Source of the DNA: Massilia rubra
Lineage (GTDB): Bacteria; Pseudomonadota; Gammaproteobacteria; Burkholderiales; Burkholderiaceae_D
Assembly (NCBI RefSeq): GCF_011682065.1
Contig: NZ_VUYU01000042.1
Coordinates: 1-46,280, forward strand
Direction of reading: 5' to 3'
Length of the DNA stretch: 46,280 nucleotides
Both the position numbers and the translations under genes were made by a program. Within the stretch, counting starts at the first letter, position 1. Each line of letters opens with the position of its first letter. Below the pieces are notes generated by a model, which did not search any database, was not told where the DNA came from, and saw only the letters and a program-made list of their open reading frames with translations. Shown one piece after another: positions 1 through 10,986 of this stretch.

Positions 1-110
<110 letters not shown>

Positions 111-160
111 TCGACGCCCTTCCCCGCTGTTTTCCGCTTTTCCGCGCCCTTCCCTCCCTG

Positions 161-655
161 TCAGGCCAGCTTGCGCTGCGCCACCACGATGCCGTCGGCA
201 TCGGCATACAACCAGTCGCCCGGCTGCACCGCCACCCCGCCGACGCAGATGCGCACATTGCGCTCGCCCGCGCCCAGCTTGCTGCTCTTTTGCGGATGCG
301 TGCCCAGCGCGCGCACCCCGATGGCGCAGGCGTTGATTTCCTCGCTGTCGCGCACGCACCCGTCGACCACGATGCCGCTCCAGCCATTGTTTTGCGCCAA
401 TAACGCCAGCTGGCCGCCCACCAGCGCGCGCCGCAGGCTGGCGCCGCCATCGATCACCAGCACATTGCCGTTGCCGGGCGCTTCCAGGGTGGCGCGCACC
501 AGGGCGTTATCTTCAAACACTTTTAGTGTGGTCACGCTGCCGCAAAAGCGCAGGTGCTGGCCGTAGTGCCTGAACAGCGGCGGCAGCACGGCCATGCGGC
601 CCTCTTCCAGCAGGTCGGGATGGTCGTCGCACAGGTCGGTGGTGGCAAAAGTCAT
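161..655 (-). CDS. RraA family protein / 4-hydroxy-4-methyl-2-oxoglutarate aldolase-like
   Basis: A 164-residue protein of the RraA fold, the usual length for the family. It shows the glycine-rich stretch VLVIDGGASLRRALVGG (66-81) and the signature GIVVDGCVRD (94-103). R102 and D103 correspond to the substrate and metal-binding Arg-Asp pair of the HMG/CHA class II aldolases. The C-terminal GDWLYADADGIVV is also typical. The family contains both divalent-metal aldolases/oxaloacetate decarboxylases and RraA, the inhibitor of RNase E; sequence alone does not separate them well. In betaproteobacteria the product is often called RraA, the ribonuclease activity regulator. The enzyme would be cytoplasmic. 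It sits alone at the contig edge and its downstream neighbour is missing, so operon context is unknown. Confidence 0.9.
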   Translation of the reverse strand: MTFATTDLCDDHPDLLEEGRMAVLPPLFRHYGQHLRFCGSVTTLKVFEDNALVRATLEAPGNGNVLVIDGGASLRRALVGGQLALLAQNNGWSGIVVDGCVRDSEEINACAIGVRALGTHPQKSSKLGAGERNVRICVGGVAVQPGDWLYADADGIVVAQRKLA

Positions 656-887
656 GTCGGCTCGCTCGCAAAAGGTGAAATGAGAACAATTCTAAGCGAT
701 TGCCGCCGCCGCCCCTGCGCGCGCCTGCCGCTGCATGCAGTAGGACCACGCGAACGGCGTTCAGGTTCCCGTGAAAACCAGGCATTCGCGGCGCGCGTGA
801 CGTGTCACAAGCAATGCGCAGGGAGCGGCTGACGCGGGGCCCAAAGCGCGCCATAATCGGCTCCTCTTTCTCGTCAAGGGGGCATGC

Positions 888-1619
888 ATGCTCAGCACGC
901 TGTCACAGCTCCGGCGCCTGTGGGACATTCTCGCCGCGATCGTCAAACTGCCGCTCGCTCACTTGCAATTCGACACGGCGCTCGCGCCCGCCGAAGTGGG
1001 CGCCACCTACCGCCATTTCACCCGGCGCCATCCGCGCTACCGCATCATCGGCAACAAGACCATCGGCGCGGCCCTGCTCGACATCGGGCAATTCGCATCA
1101 AGCGCGCAGTACCGCGACTCGATCGGCGAGCGCAACTGGGGCGGTTTCTTCGCGCGGCGCGCCCAGGCGCGCGGCTACCACTTCACCCGCATCGAGCGCA
1201 ACCGCTATGTCGACGACATCCACGCCATCAACCAGTCCATGCCCGAGCGCCAGGGCCGGCCCATGGCCGCCGGCTACCAGGACCGGGTAGCGCATTACAC
1301 CGACCGCGAGAACTTCCGCTATTTCGGCGTGCTCGATGCATCGGGCAAGCTGGTCGCGTACTGCGAACTGGGCATCTACGGCAACTTCGCCCTGTTCTCG
1401 CGCCTGCTCGGCTACCGCAACAACGATGGCGTCATGCACTTCATGATCGTCGAAATCGTCAGCATGCTGATCGCCGAGCGCAGCGTGCGCTACGCCATGT
1501 ACGACACCTGGTTCGGCGCCTCCGAGGGACTGCGGCGTTTCAAGACCATCCTCGGTTTCAAGCCGTACCGGGTGCGCTACGCGCTGCTGGGCGTGGCCAG
1601 CCTGTGCCCGGTCACCTGA
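888..1619 (+). CDS. GNAT-like acyltransferase, function unknown
   Basis: A 243-residue protein. The ATG at 888 is preferred over an out-of-frame ATG at 884 because the AAGGGGG stretch just upstream fits as ribosome binding site and the frame gives a coherent protein. The central and C-terminal parts (about 110-235) resemble a GNAT/FemAB-type acyltransferase fold: a beta-rich segment FRYFGVLDASGKLVAYCEL, then a helix VEIVSMLIAERSVRYAMYD, then FKTILGFKPYRVRY. No catalytic residue can be assigned with confidence. The N-terminus has a short hydrophobic segment but no clear signal peptide. It is convergent with the MFS gene, 12 bp away, so it is probably monocistronic. Family membership is inference from pattern; the substrate is unknown. 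Confidence 0.7.
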   Translation: MLSTLSQLRRLWDILAAIVKLPLAHLQFDTALAPAEVGATYRHFTRRHPRYRIIGNKTIGAALLDIGQFASSAQYRDSIGERNWGGFFARRAQARGYHFTRIERNRYVDDIHAINQSMPERQGRPMAAGYQDRVAHYTDRENFRYFGVLDASGKLVAYCELGIYGNFALFSRLLGYRNNDGVMHFMIVEIVSMLIAERSVRYAMYDTWFGASEGLRRFKTILGFKPYRVRYALLGVASLCPVT

Positions 1620-1631
1620 GTAGCCTGGCGC

Positions 1632-2840
1632 TCAGGCTTGCTTGAGCGCCGGCGCCCGGCTGCTGCCGCCCACGGTCAGGGCGGTGCCGATCGCCAGCAC
1701 CTGGAACAGGGCGATGCAGCCGAACACCCAGGCCGGATGGCCCCGGTCCATCATGGCGCCGAACAGTAGCGGACCGAGCGCCAGGCCGCTGTCGAGGCCC
1801 GAGTACACGATGCCGAATACACGGCCGGTCGCGTTTTTCGGGGCCGCGGCGCGAATGAGCAGGTCGCGCGAGGGACCGGCGACGCCGGCGGCCAGGCCGA
1901 TCCCGCCCATCAGCACCACCGCCATCCATCCCGGCGCCACGGCCGCCCCCACCAGCAGCGCCATCAGCGCGGCGCAGACGAAGGCGAGCGCAATGGTGCG
2001 GTCGTGGCGCTTGGCGCGCGTCGCCAGGAAGCCGCCCAGCACCATGCCGGCGGCGGACGCGAGCATATAGGCGGTGTAGGCGGTGGTGGCCGAGGCCAGC
2101 GAAATGCCGTACAGCGCCACCAGGCTGGCCGACGAAAAACTCTGGATTCCGCCCAGCGCAATGGCGGTCAGGAAAAAGAAGCCAAAGCTCATCCACACCG
2201 CCGGCAGCTTCATGAAGGCGAACGAGCTGTCCTGCGCCGTGCCGGCCGCCTGCAGCGGGGCCGGGTCGGCGCGCAGGTGGGCGCGTTGAAAGAACAGCAG
2301 CGCCAAGGTGGCGAAGGGAATGGCGGCGGCCGACAACAGGGCGATGCGCCAGCCGGCCAGCGCGGCGATGCCGGCCAAAAACGCCGGCGCGGCAGCCCAG
2401 CCCAGGTTGCCGCTGATGCCGTGCAGCGAAAAGGCGTGGGCGATGCGGGCGCGGCTCACGCGCTGGTTCAGCAAGGTGTAGTCGGCCGGATGGAACACGG
2501 CGTTGCCCAGGCCGGCGAGCATCGACCCGGCCGCCAGCATCACATAGCTGTGCGCGCCCGCCAGCACCAGGGCCGCCGTGCCGAGCAGCGCCAGCCCGCA
2601 AAACAGCACGCGGCGCGCGCCGACCTTGTCCACCACGAAGCCGGACAGGGCCTGGCCGATGCCGGAGACCACGAAGAACAAGGTCATCAACAGCCCCAGC
2701 TGGGCGTACGACAGGTCGAAGGCGGGCTTGAGCCACGGGAACAAGGCCGCCAGGATCAGGTGATAGAAGTGCGATACGCCGTGCGCCAGGCTGACCAGGC
2801 CGATGACGCGCGCATCGTCGCGCAGGGTGGGTGTGTTCAT
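1632..2840 (-). CDS. MFS transporter (fosmidomycin-resistance-like efflux)
   Basis: A 402-residue, 12-helix major facilitator superfamily protein of the inner membrane. The N-terminus (LAHGVSHFYHLILAALFPWL, residues 18-37) and the loop FVVDKVGARRVLF, a version of the MFS motif A between helices 2 and 3, fit the drug:proton antiporter group that includes Fsr. A central hydrophilic loop follows helix 6 (around 190-210), as expected. The start at 2840 is preceded by AAGGATG at good spacing. It is divergent from an AraC-family regulator, a common arrangement in which the regulator controls the exporter, so a proton-driven export role is likely. The substrate cannot be read from sequence. Confidence 0.88.
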   Translation of the reverse strand: MNTPTLRDDARVIGLVSLAHGVSHFYHLILAALFPWLKPAFDLSYAQLGLLMTLFFVVSGIGQALSGFVVDKVGARRVLFCGLALLGTAALVLAGAHSYVMLAAGSMLAGLGNAVFHPADYTLLNQRVSRARIAHAFSLHGISGNLGWAAAPAFLAGIAALAGWRIALLSAAAIPFATLALLFFQRAHLRADPAPLQAAGTAQDSSFAFMKLPAVWMSFGFFFLTAIALGGIQSFSSASLVALYGISLASATTAYTAYMLASAAGMVLGGFLATRAKRHDRTIALAFVCAALMALLVGAAVAPGWMAVVLMGGIGLAAGVAGPSRDLLIRAAAPKNATGRVFGIVYSGLDSGLALGPLLFGAMMDRGHPAWVFGCIALFQVLAIGTALTVGGSSRAPALKQA

Positions 2841-2913
2841 AAAGCATCCTTAGTTGAGCAGATGTCAGTGTAAGCAAAAAGCCATCGACAGTTTTGAGAC
2901 AGGAAGCCATACT

Positions 2914-3741
2914 TTGTCGCAAATCCGCCAATTGCATCCCGAGCCGACCGTGTCCCTGACCATCCTTACCGATACCCGCTGGCAAGCTCCCGATCTGGCG
3001 CCGACCCCGGCACGGCCGGTACGCGCCCTCGCCCGCGACCTCGACATCACCCAGTCGCTCGATCCACACCGGCATGCCTGGGGCCAGGTGACCTTCGCCC
3101 TGTCCGGGGTGCTGCGCGTGACCACGCCCGGCGCAAGCTGGATCCTGCCGCCGCTGCGCGCGATCTGGGTAGCGCCGGAAGTGATCCACTCGGTCCATGT
3201 GCTGGAAGATGCGCGCCTGCGCCCGCTCGGTATCCTGGCCGCGCGCGCCCCGTTCGAAGGTGACGAGTGCCGCGTGCTGGCCGTGTCGGCGCTGTTGCGC
3301 GAACTGATCGTTGCGCTCGGCGAGACCGGCGCCGGTCCGCGCGAAACGCTGCTGGCCGAACTGATCCTCGACGAGTTGCCCGGCGCGGCCACGCGGCCGA
3401 TGCGGGTGCCGCTGCCGCAGGACAAGCGCCTTGGCGCCCTGTGCGCGGCCCTGATCGACGACCCCGCCTGCCAGCTGACCCTGGGCCAGTGGGCGGCCCG
3501 GGTCGGCGCCTCCGAGCGCACCCTGACCCGCCTGTTCGAAAGCGAGCTGGGCATGCGCTTCGGCCACTGGCGCCAGCAGGTGCGCCTGGCGCACGCCGCG
3601 CCGCTGATCGCGCGCGGCATGCCGCTCTCGCAGGTGGCCGGGGAGCTCGGTTACGCCAGCCAGTCGGCGTTTTCGGCGATGTTCAAAAAGACCTTCGGCA
3701 GTTCGCCGTCGGCATTTTTCGCCGGCGACAGCGCCGCTTGA
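2914..3741 (+). CDS. AraC family transcriptional regulator
   Basis: The N-terminal half has a cupin-like sensor (the SLDPHRHAWGQVTFALSGVL region, then PLRAIWVAPEVIHSVH). The C-terminal ~100 residues carry the two helix-turn-helix motifs of AraC/XylS, WAARVGASERTLTRLF and VAGELGYASQSAFSAMFKK, ending PSAFF. Start choice is uncertain. An in-frame ATG at 2854 would leave only 13 bp to the divergent MFS gene. A TTG at 2914 has AGGAAG seven bases upstream and leaves a 73-bp promoter region; a GTG at 2950 is also possible. I chose 2914. The cupin-plus-AraC layout matches regulators of neighbouring MFS exporters, so control of the adjacent transporter is the likely role (inference). Confidence 0.88.
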   Translation: MSQIRQLHPEPTVSLTILTDTRWQAPDLAPTPARPVRALARDLDITQSLDPHRHAWGQVTFALSGVLRVTTPGASWILPPLRAIWVAPEVIHSVHVLEDARLRPLGILAARAPFEGDECRVLAVSALLRELIVALGETGAGPRETLLAELILDELPGAATRPMRVPLPQDKRLGALCAALIDDPACQLTLGQWAARVGASERTLTRLFESELGMRFGHWRQQVRLAHAAPLIARGMPLSQVAGELGYASQSAFSAMFKKTFGSSPSAFFAGDSAA

Positions 3742-3837
3742 GCTTGCATCGTCTCTACTCGAACGGGCGCGGCCTGTTCCTGCCGGGCGAGGATGGCCGC
3801 TCGACCATGGTGCTCAAGGGCGACCTGGTGGGCGACA

Positions 3838-4404
3838 TCATCGCACGTTGAGCCGGTACATCGGATCAAATACCGCGTCAAGTTCCTGTGCTGAACATCG
3901 TTGCAAAAGTCCCATGCCGACAGAACGTTGTTCTCCCTCGGCCGGACCGGCGATGACCTTTTTGATATTGATTATTTTTGCTGTGCGCAAGTTGAATAAT
4001 ATGGCGACATGCGTCCGTAACCTGCGCGCCTTGACTGTCCCGGATGCGGCAAAGTGAATGTCGAGGTAATCCGGCAGCGTACTGATGCCCTCGTGGTACC
4101 AGGACGCACTGGCGCTCACGTGCGCCATCTGCCGTGACGGCAGCAGCGCCACGATGCAGGGCGGCAGCGTCGTCACGTGCCCACCAAGCTGCAGGGTCAC
4201 GCCGTCGACGGCTTGTTTCGCCCCTTGCGCAGCGAAGGCCACCTTCATCTGAGCCGGCCCGTACTTGGCCGGAATCGTGTCCATCATTCCATCCGGGGAA
4301 AATTTAACGATGGTATCAACGTGAGCGAGGCAGGCACTGCTGCTTCCCATCAATGCGCCCAGCAACAGCAGTTGGTGTAGTTTCACGTGGTTCTTTCTGT
4401 TCAT
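3838..4404 (-). CDS. Putative secreted protein, paralogue B of a tandem pair
   Basis: An exported protein of 188 residues, family not recognised. It starts MNRKNHVKLHQLLLLGALMG followed by SSSACLA, a signal peptide. It is clearly paralogous to the upstream gene. Shared blocks include FAAQGAKQAVDGVTLQLG, VTTLPPCIVALLPSRQMAHV, RTAKI and the C-terminal ELDAVFDPMYRLN. The ATG at 4404 overlaps the stop of the upstream paralogue by four bases (ATGA), so translation is probably coupled. An ATG at 4476 in the same frame would put the start deep inside the neighbour and hide the signal peptide, so it is rejected. It is less conserved in its middle part than its partner. A periplasmic or outer-membrane-associated role is inference. 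Confidence 0.75.
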   Translation of the reverse strand: MNRKNHVKLHQLLLLGALMGSSSACLAHVDTIVKFSPDGMMDTIPAKYGPAQMKVAFAAQGAKQAVDGVTLQLGGHVTTLPPCIVALLPSRQMAHVSASASWYHEGISTLPDYLDIHFAASGTVKARRLRTHVAILFNLRTAKIINIKKVIAGPAEGEQRSVGMGLLQRCSAQELDAVFDPMYRLNVR

Positions 4405-4973
4405 TGCTTGGGAAGCTTGCGCATGTTGAGCCTGGCCGCCGGATCGAACACCGCGTCCAGCTCGTGTGGCGGGCACATCGCCGCGATGTCCAGGCTGACG
4501 TAAAGGCGACTTCGTTCGTCGCCATCGATGGTGAAGCTGTGGATGTCGGCCAGCTTGGCCGTCCGCACGTCGAACAACATGACGACCGGGTCCGCGCGCG
4601 CGCTCGCCGCGACGGCCTCGGGAGCGACAAAGGTGAGGCTGAGCTTGGACGGACCGCTTTCCTCATGGTTCCAGGCTTGCGCGGCGCTGATCTGCGCCAT
4701 CTGCCGCGATGGCAGGCGTTCGACGAGGCAGGCCGGCAGCGTGGTCACGAGCGCGCCGAGCCGCAGCGTGACGCTGGCGACCGCTGCCTTGGCCCCCGGC
4801 GCGGCAAATGCCACATCGAGCCGCCCCGGCCCGAACGTGGCCGACAGATCCACGCTTCCCGACGCCGGCGCGGCAGGGAGACCGTCTTGTTGCCCCAGGC
4901 AGGTACGAGGGCTCCCCATCAGCGCCAGCATCAACAGCAGGTGATTCAGTTTCACATGGTCCTTTCTGGTCAT
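4401..4973 (-). CDS. Putative secreted protein, paralogue A of a tandem pair
   Basis: An exported protein of 190 residues with N-terminus MTRKDHVKLNHLLLMLALMG followed by SPRTCLGQQ, a signal peptide. It is the closer neighbour of the questin-oxidase-like gene, with a four-base ATGA overlap at 4970-4973. It shares VKL-LLL, GAKAAVASVTLRLGALVTTL, ERLPSRQMAQISA, FDVRTAKLADI and ELDAVFDPAARLN with its downstream paralogue. The fold appears to be all-beta, with several short hydrophobic strands, and no enzyme motif is visible. The pair most likely arose by tandem duplication inside the operon. Function is unknown; co-translation with the upstream gene suggests a common process. Confidence 0.75.
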   Translation of the reverse strand: MTRKDHVKLNHLLLMLALMGSPRTCLGQQDGLPAAPASGSVDLSATFGPGRLDVAFAAPGAKAAVASVTLRLGALVTTLPACLVERLPSRQMAQISAAQAWNHEESGPSKLSLTFVAPEAVAASARADPVVMLFDVRTAKLADIHSFTIDGDERSRLYVSLDIAAMCPPHELDAVFDPAARLNMRKLPKQ

Positions 4974-5947
4974 TGCGCGGCCAGTTTGCGCGCGGCAATC
5001 GCGAGATAGCGCGCATCGCCGTAGGCCAGGTGTTCGCAATACGCCGACCAGCACAGCTTGACGACGTGCGCATCGGTGGCCCGCGCAGCTTGCGCCATGC
5101 AGGCTGGCCAGTCTATGCCCACCGTTGTTGCGGCGGCCGGCGTGGCGGTGGCGGGCTCGACCGTCAAGGTGGCGACCACGACCGCCTCCCACAGGTAGCG
5201 CAGCGCCTGGCGCGGCTCGCCGGCATACGGCAGCAGCAGGCGGAATGCATGGCATGCCGTAACGGTATGCAAGAGCGTGAAATCTTCGCGCGCATGATAG
5301 GCGCCGAGCGCGAACTGCGCCACCTGCCGCAGGTCCAATCCCGATGGCTGGATCGCCGTCCCGGCCACGCCAGGATGGCGCGCAGCCTGCCGCATGCGGT
5401 CGATAATGATGCCGTCCCACGCTGCATGGCCGGCCACCGCCACCGCCAGGCGCGCGGCGGTCGCGGCCGGCGTGGCGTTGACCGTGTCCGGCGGCAAGTC
5501 CAGGGTCGTGTATTCCATGACCCAGTACGCCAGCGCGGCGCAGGTTTCGTCATACTCGCCGGCGTCAAGCGCGTACGCCAGCCGGATCAGGCAATGAAAA
5601 GCCGACGCCGACACGCCCGGCAGCAGGCGCGGCACCCAGTCGCGCAGCACGGCGTCGAGTCCGTCGCGCCCCGCGCACGCCTGGAAATACCGTTCCAGCC
5701 CGCCCACATTGCGGCCCTGGCCCAGCCAGTCGGCCGCGTGCGTGACCGGGCTGAGCTCGGCGTCGCGCGCCCGCAACTGGCGCGCGTTGGCGTCGAAAGC
5801 GCGCGCCATGCTGTCCGCCGGCGCGCCCATGCGATCGAGCGCGATGAGCGTCATCGGCAAGTGATTGGCGAGCCGGTCGCCATACAGCGGCCCGAAACGC
5901 TTGCTGCGTTCGAGCAAGGCCCGGCAGGTATCCGACAAAGTTTCCAT
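4970..5947 (-). CDS. Questin oxidase-like family protein (DUF4243)
   Basis: A 325-residue protein with hallmarks of the questin-oxidase-like family: NHLPMTLIALDRMGAP near residue 30, WLGQGRNVGGLERYFQ, then LLPGVSASAFHCLIRLAYAL, and further on LHTVTACHAFRLLLPYAG. Conserved histidines in these blocks are typical. The named fungal member performs a Baeyer-Villiger ring opening of an anthraquinone, but bacterial members are mostly uncharacterised, so the reaction is not assigned. The ATG at 5947 is chosen because GGAGAAGG lies just upstream. It is the first gene of a three-gene minus-strand operon with two secreted paralogues, each junction an ATGA overlap. It has no signal peptide and is probably cytoplasmic. 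Confidence 0.82.
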   Translation of the reverse strand: METLSDTCRALLERSKRFGPLYGDRLANHLPMTLIALDRMGAPADSMARAFDANARQLRARDAELSPVTHAADWLGQGRNVGGLERYFQACAGRDGLDAVLRDWVPRLLPGVSASAFHCLIRLAYALDAGEYDETCAALAYWVMEYTTLDLPPDTVNATPAATAARLAVAVAGHAAWDGIIIDRMRQAARHPGVAGTAIQPSGLDLRQVAQFALGAYHAREDFTLLHTVTACHAFRLLLPYAGEPRQALRYLWEAVVVATLTVEPATATPAAATTVGIDWPACMAQAARATDAHVVKLCWSAYCEHLAYGDARYLAIAARKLAAQ

Positions 5948-6105
5948 GCACCTTCTCCCTGTTGTTCGTCCACCGGCAGGGTGGCACTGGCGACGCCCTG
6001 ATCTCCCGCGCCGCATCGCCTGTCCGTGATCAAGCACGCGGGGCCTGAGCGATGCAAACTCGACAAGCCAGGGGCGCCGGCCCCACTCTTTCTAAGAGGT
6101 AATCC

Positions 6106-8520
<2,415 letters not shown>

Positions 8521-8538
8521 ACGACGGCGTGTGTGGTA

Positions 8539-8563
8539 AAGCCGGCATGCGCCGGCTTTTTTT
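8539..8563 (+). terminator. Rho-independent terminator of the catalase gene
   Basis: A perfect stem AAGCCGGC / GCCGGCTT with the four-base loop ATGC, followed by a run of seven T. It begins 19 bases after the catalase stop codon. Confidence 0.9.
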
Positions 8564-8820
8564 GTGCAGCGCAAAATAGTGTCGGGATCTGCCGTTTCCT
8601 GCCAGACCAGCGCAGGTATGCCGAAAAAGTAGCATAAAGCGATACTAAATCTCAAGATTCCTCAATCGCGTGCGGTCTGTCGTGACACAAGCCGACGTGA
8701 ATTGCCCACAACCATCCATCGTGTTCTCCCCCGCGCCGGTGTATCATTATTGCCTAGAACCAAGATCGCCTTTTATTAACCCATTGCCTTGAAAAAAGGT
8801 AACGACGGAGAGCTGTTCGC
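8564..8820. other. Non-coding stretch between catalase terminator and response-regulator gene
   Basis: No gene is supported here. Base composition is clearly more AT-rich than the neighbours, especially from about 8620 on, as expected for a promoter region of the following gene. I see no convincing -35/-10 pair. GACGGAGAG just before the GTG at 8821 is the ribosome binding site. Confidence 0.5.
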
Positions 8821-10677
8821 GTGTTTACTTCAAGTTACGAAACCAATGTCGGCATAGGCGTTTTGATCATTTTGTTACTCTACGTGGCGTACCGCGTAGT
8901 GATCTACAAGTTGCGCGAGCGCGAAATCAAGGAGCTCCAGCAACGCGATGAACCGAGCATGCTCGATGTTAACGAGCAAGCAAAGAGCTTCGCGCGCATC
9001 CAGGCCGAGAAGGAAGCCGCCGAGGAAGCCGCGCGTGTCGAAGAGGCGCGCCTGGTCGCCGAAGCGCGCGCCCAGGACGAACAGAACCGCCTGTTGGCGC
9101 TGGAACAAGCGCGCCTGGAAGAAGAGCGCCTCGCTGCCGCCGAAGAAGCGCGCCTGGAAGAGGTGCGCGAGGCGGCCCGCCGCGAGGCCGAACGGGTCGC
9201 CGCCGCCGAGGAAGCAGCGCGGCTGGAAGCCGAACGCCTGGCGCTTGCCGAGGCCGAGCGCCTGGAAGCCGAACGCCTGGCAGCCGTGGAAGCGGCCCGC
9301 GTCGAAGAAGAACGCCTTGCAGCCGAGGAAGCGGCGCGGGTCGAAGCGGCCCGCATGGCCTTCGACGCAGCCGTTCGCGTGGAAGCGGAACGCATCGCCG
9401 CGATCAATATTGCCCGCATGGAAGCGGAGCGTCTGGCCGCCGAGCAAGCTGCGCGGCAAGATGCGCAACGCCTCGCCGACGAACAGGCAGAGCAGCTGGA
9501 AGCGGCGCGTCTGGCCGATGAGCAAGCCGCGCAAGCCGACGCCAAGCGCATCGCCGAAGAGCAAGCGGCGCAACTGGAAGCGGCGCGCCTGGCCGACGAG
9601 CAGGCCGCCCAGCTGGAAGCGAAGCGCCTGGCCGACGAGCTGGCAGCGCAGCTGGAAGCACAGCGCATCGCCGACGAGCAAGCGGCGCAGGCCGAAGCGA
9701 AGCGTCTTGCCGATGAACTGGCCGCGCAGCAGGAAGCGGAGCGCATCGCCGCCATCGAAGCGGCCCAGCGCGAAGCGGACCGCATCGCTGCCGAAGAGGC
9801 GGCGCGGCGCGAAGCCGAGCGCCTGGCGGCAGCCGAAGCCGAGCGGATCGAAGCGGACCGCCTGGCTGCGCAAGAAGCGGCGCGCGTGGAAGAACAACGG
9901 CGCGCCGAAGCCGAGGCTGCACGCCTGCAGGCCGAACAGGCAGCTGCGGAAGAAGCCACACGTGTCGCCGCCGCGCAAGCGGAAGCTGAACGTGTCGCCG
10001 CTGAAGCAGCCGCCCGCCAGGAAGCCGAACGTCTTGCCGCCGAACAGGCCGCCCGGCTTGAAGCCGAACGCGTTGCGGCGCAAGAAGCTGCGCGTGTGGA
10101 AGCTGAACGTGTCGCGGCAGAACAAGCGGCACGTGTCGAAGCTGAACGTGTCGCCGCCGAACAGGCGGCACGTGCCGAAGCCGAGCGCATCGCCGCCGAA
10201 ACGGCGGCACGCCTGGCGGCTGCGGACAGCGCCCCCGCTGTCGCGGCCCCGGCCCCGGTGGCGGCTCCCGCCACCCCCGCACGCGTCCACCAGGCCAAGG
10301 TCGCAACCGACACCGTCGTCATGATCGCCGACGATTCCAAAGTGGTCCGGGTGAAAACCAACCGCTTGCTGGTCAACAATCAGTTCCAGGTAGCGATGGC
10401 GGAAGATGGCCTCGACGCGATGAAGCAGATCGCCGAACGCATGCCCGACGTGCTCATCACCGACGTCGAAATGCCCGGCATGAATGGTTTCGAGCTGACC
10501 AGGCACGTGCGCCAGAACCCGCTGACGGCGCACATTCCGGTGATCATGATCAGCGCCGAAGAAACCTACCAGGTCAAGGCCGCCGAAGCCGGTGTCGATG
10601 TCCTGCTCGGCAAGCCGTATTCGGACGCCGTCATGCTCGATCACATCCAGCGCTTCATGCGTGAAGGCCGCGCCTGA
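8821..10677 (+). CDS. Membrane-anchored coiled-coil protein with C-terminal response-regulator receiver domain
   Basis: A 618-residue protein starting at GTG, with GGAG upstream. Residues ~10-30 ([20 protein letters not shown]) form one transmembrane helix. Residues ~65-465 are a long Ala/Glu/Arg-rich coiled coil built from about 30 copies of a 13-residue repeat of type [14 protein letters not shown] Pro/Ala linker follows. The C-terminal ~118 residues are a CheY-like receiver: acidic pair D504-D505, phospho-acceptor D548 in [10 protein letters not shown]578 and K598 in GKPY. All key receiver residues are present. There is no output domain, so phosphorylation may alter a protein-protein contact at the end of a long rod. 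Receiver and tail combinations of this sort occur near polar or motility structures, but no partner is encoded next to it. It is probably transcribed alone; a terminator follows. Confidence 0.88.
   Translation: MFTSSYETNVGIGVLIILLLYVAYRVVIYKLREREIKELQQRDEPSMLDVNEQAKSFARIQAEKEAAEEAARVEEARLVAEARAQDEQNRLLALEQARLEEERLAAAEEARLEEVREAARREAERVAAAEEAARLEAERLALAEAERLEAERLAAVEAARVEEERLAAEEAARVEAARMAFDAAVRVEAERIAAINIARMEAERLAAEQAARQDAQRLADEQAEQLEAARLADEQAAQADAKRIAEEQAAQLEAARLADEQAAQLEAKRLADELAAQLEAQRIADEQAAQAEAKRLADELAAQQEAERIAAIEAAQREADRIAAEEAARREAERLAAAEAERIEADRLAAQEAARVEEQRRAEAEAARLQAEQAAAEEATRVAAAQAEAERVAAEAAARQEAERLAAEQAARLEAERVAAQEAARVEAERVAAEQAARVEAERVAAEQAARAEAERIAAETAARLAAADSAPAVAAPAPVAAPATPARVHQAKVATDTVVMIADDSKVVRVKTNRLLVNNQFQVAMAEDGLDAMKQIAERMPDVLITDVEMPGMNGFELTRHVRQNPLTAHIPVIMISAEETYQVKAAEAGVDVLLGKPYSDAVMLDHIQRFMREGRA
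9020..10215 (+). repeat. Degenerate 39-bp coding repeats (13-residue coiled-coil units)
   Basis: Inside the receiver-domain gene, about 30 in-frame units of 39 bases each encode a 13-residue module with consensus A-A-[RQ]-x-E-A-[EK]-R-[LVI]-A-[AD]-E-[QEL]. Units near 10080-10200 are almost identical at the nucleotide level, while those near 9020-9200 have drifted. This suggests recent copy-number change at the 3' end. Confidence 0.8.
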
Positions 10678-10707
10678 CGCGCACGCCGTCCGCTTCCCTC
10701 CACACTG

Positions 10708-10744
10708 ACCGCCATCCCTGCACACGCAGGCATGGCGGTTTTTT
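10708..10744 (+). terminator. Rho-independent terminator after the receiver-domain gene
   Basis: The stem ACCGCCAT / ATGGCGGT with an inner CCTG / CAGG helix is followed by six T. It begins 31 bases after the stop codon at 10677. Confidence 0.88.
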
Positions 10745-10851
10745 CTTTCCAGCCACGATACGCGCGCCCACGCCGGCGCTGTCGGATATCTTTACACTCC
10801 AACTGTCAAATCCGCCCTCGTTCAAAATTTCATGTTTAGTAACAAAGGCTT

Positions 10852-10871
10852 AAGTTTCAGGCGCGAAACTT
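10852..10871. promoter_or_regulatory. Palindrome AAGTTTC-N6-GAAACTT, candidate operator
   Basis: A perfect seven-base inverted repeat with a six-base spacer (AGGCGC) lies about 70 bases upstream of the predicted promoter of the metalloprotease gene. It has no T-run, so it is not a terminator. Its symmetry and spacing fit a dimeric DNA-binding protein. No regulator can be named. Confidence 0.35.
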
Positions 10872-10918
10872 GCTTTAAAAATACGCTTTGACGAGTACGC
10901 CATGCGGGCAATGCCACA

Positions 10919-10946
10919 TTGCACCAAGCATGGTTAAAAATATAAT
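10919..10946 (+). promoter_or_regulatory. Predicted sigma-70 promoter of the metalloprotease gene
   Basis: A perfect TATAAT (10941-10946) with TTGCAC as -35 (10919-10924) and a 16-base spacer, 40 bases before the start codon. The 309-base stretch from 10678 to 10986 holds only this promoter, the palindrome and the terminator; no further gene is seen. Confidence 0.5.
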
Positions 10947-10986
10947 CATAGTCTGATTCCAATCAGCGACACCTTGAAAAGCGGAA

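Noticed and set aside
9020-10215. TolA as identity of the coiled-coil protein
   Set aside because: The Ala/Glu-rich rod after one membrane helix resembles TolA, but the C-terminus is a complete receiver domain and no tol-pal genes are nearby.
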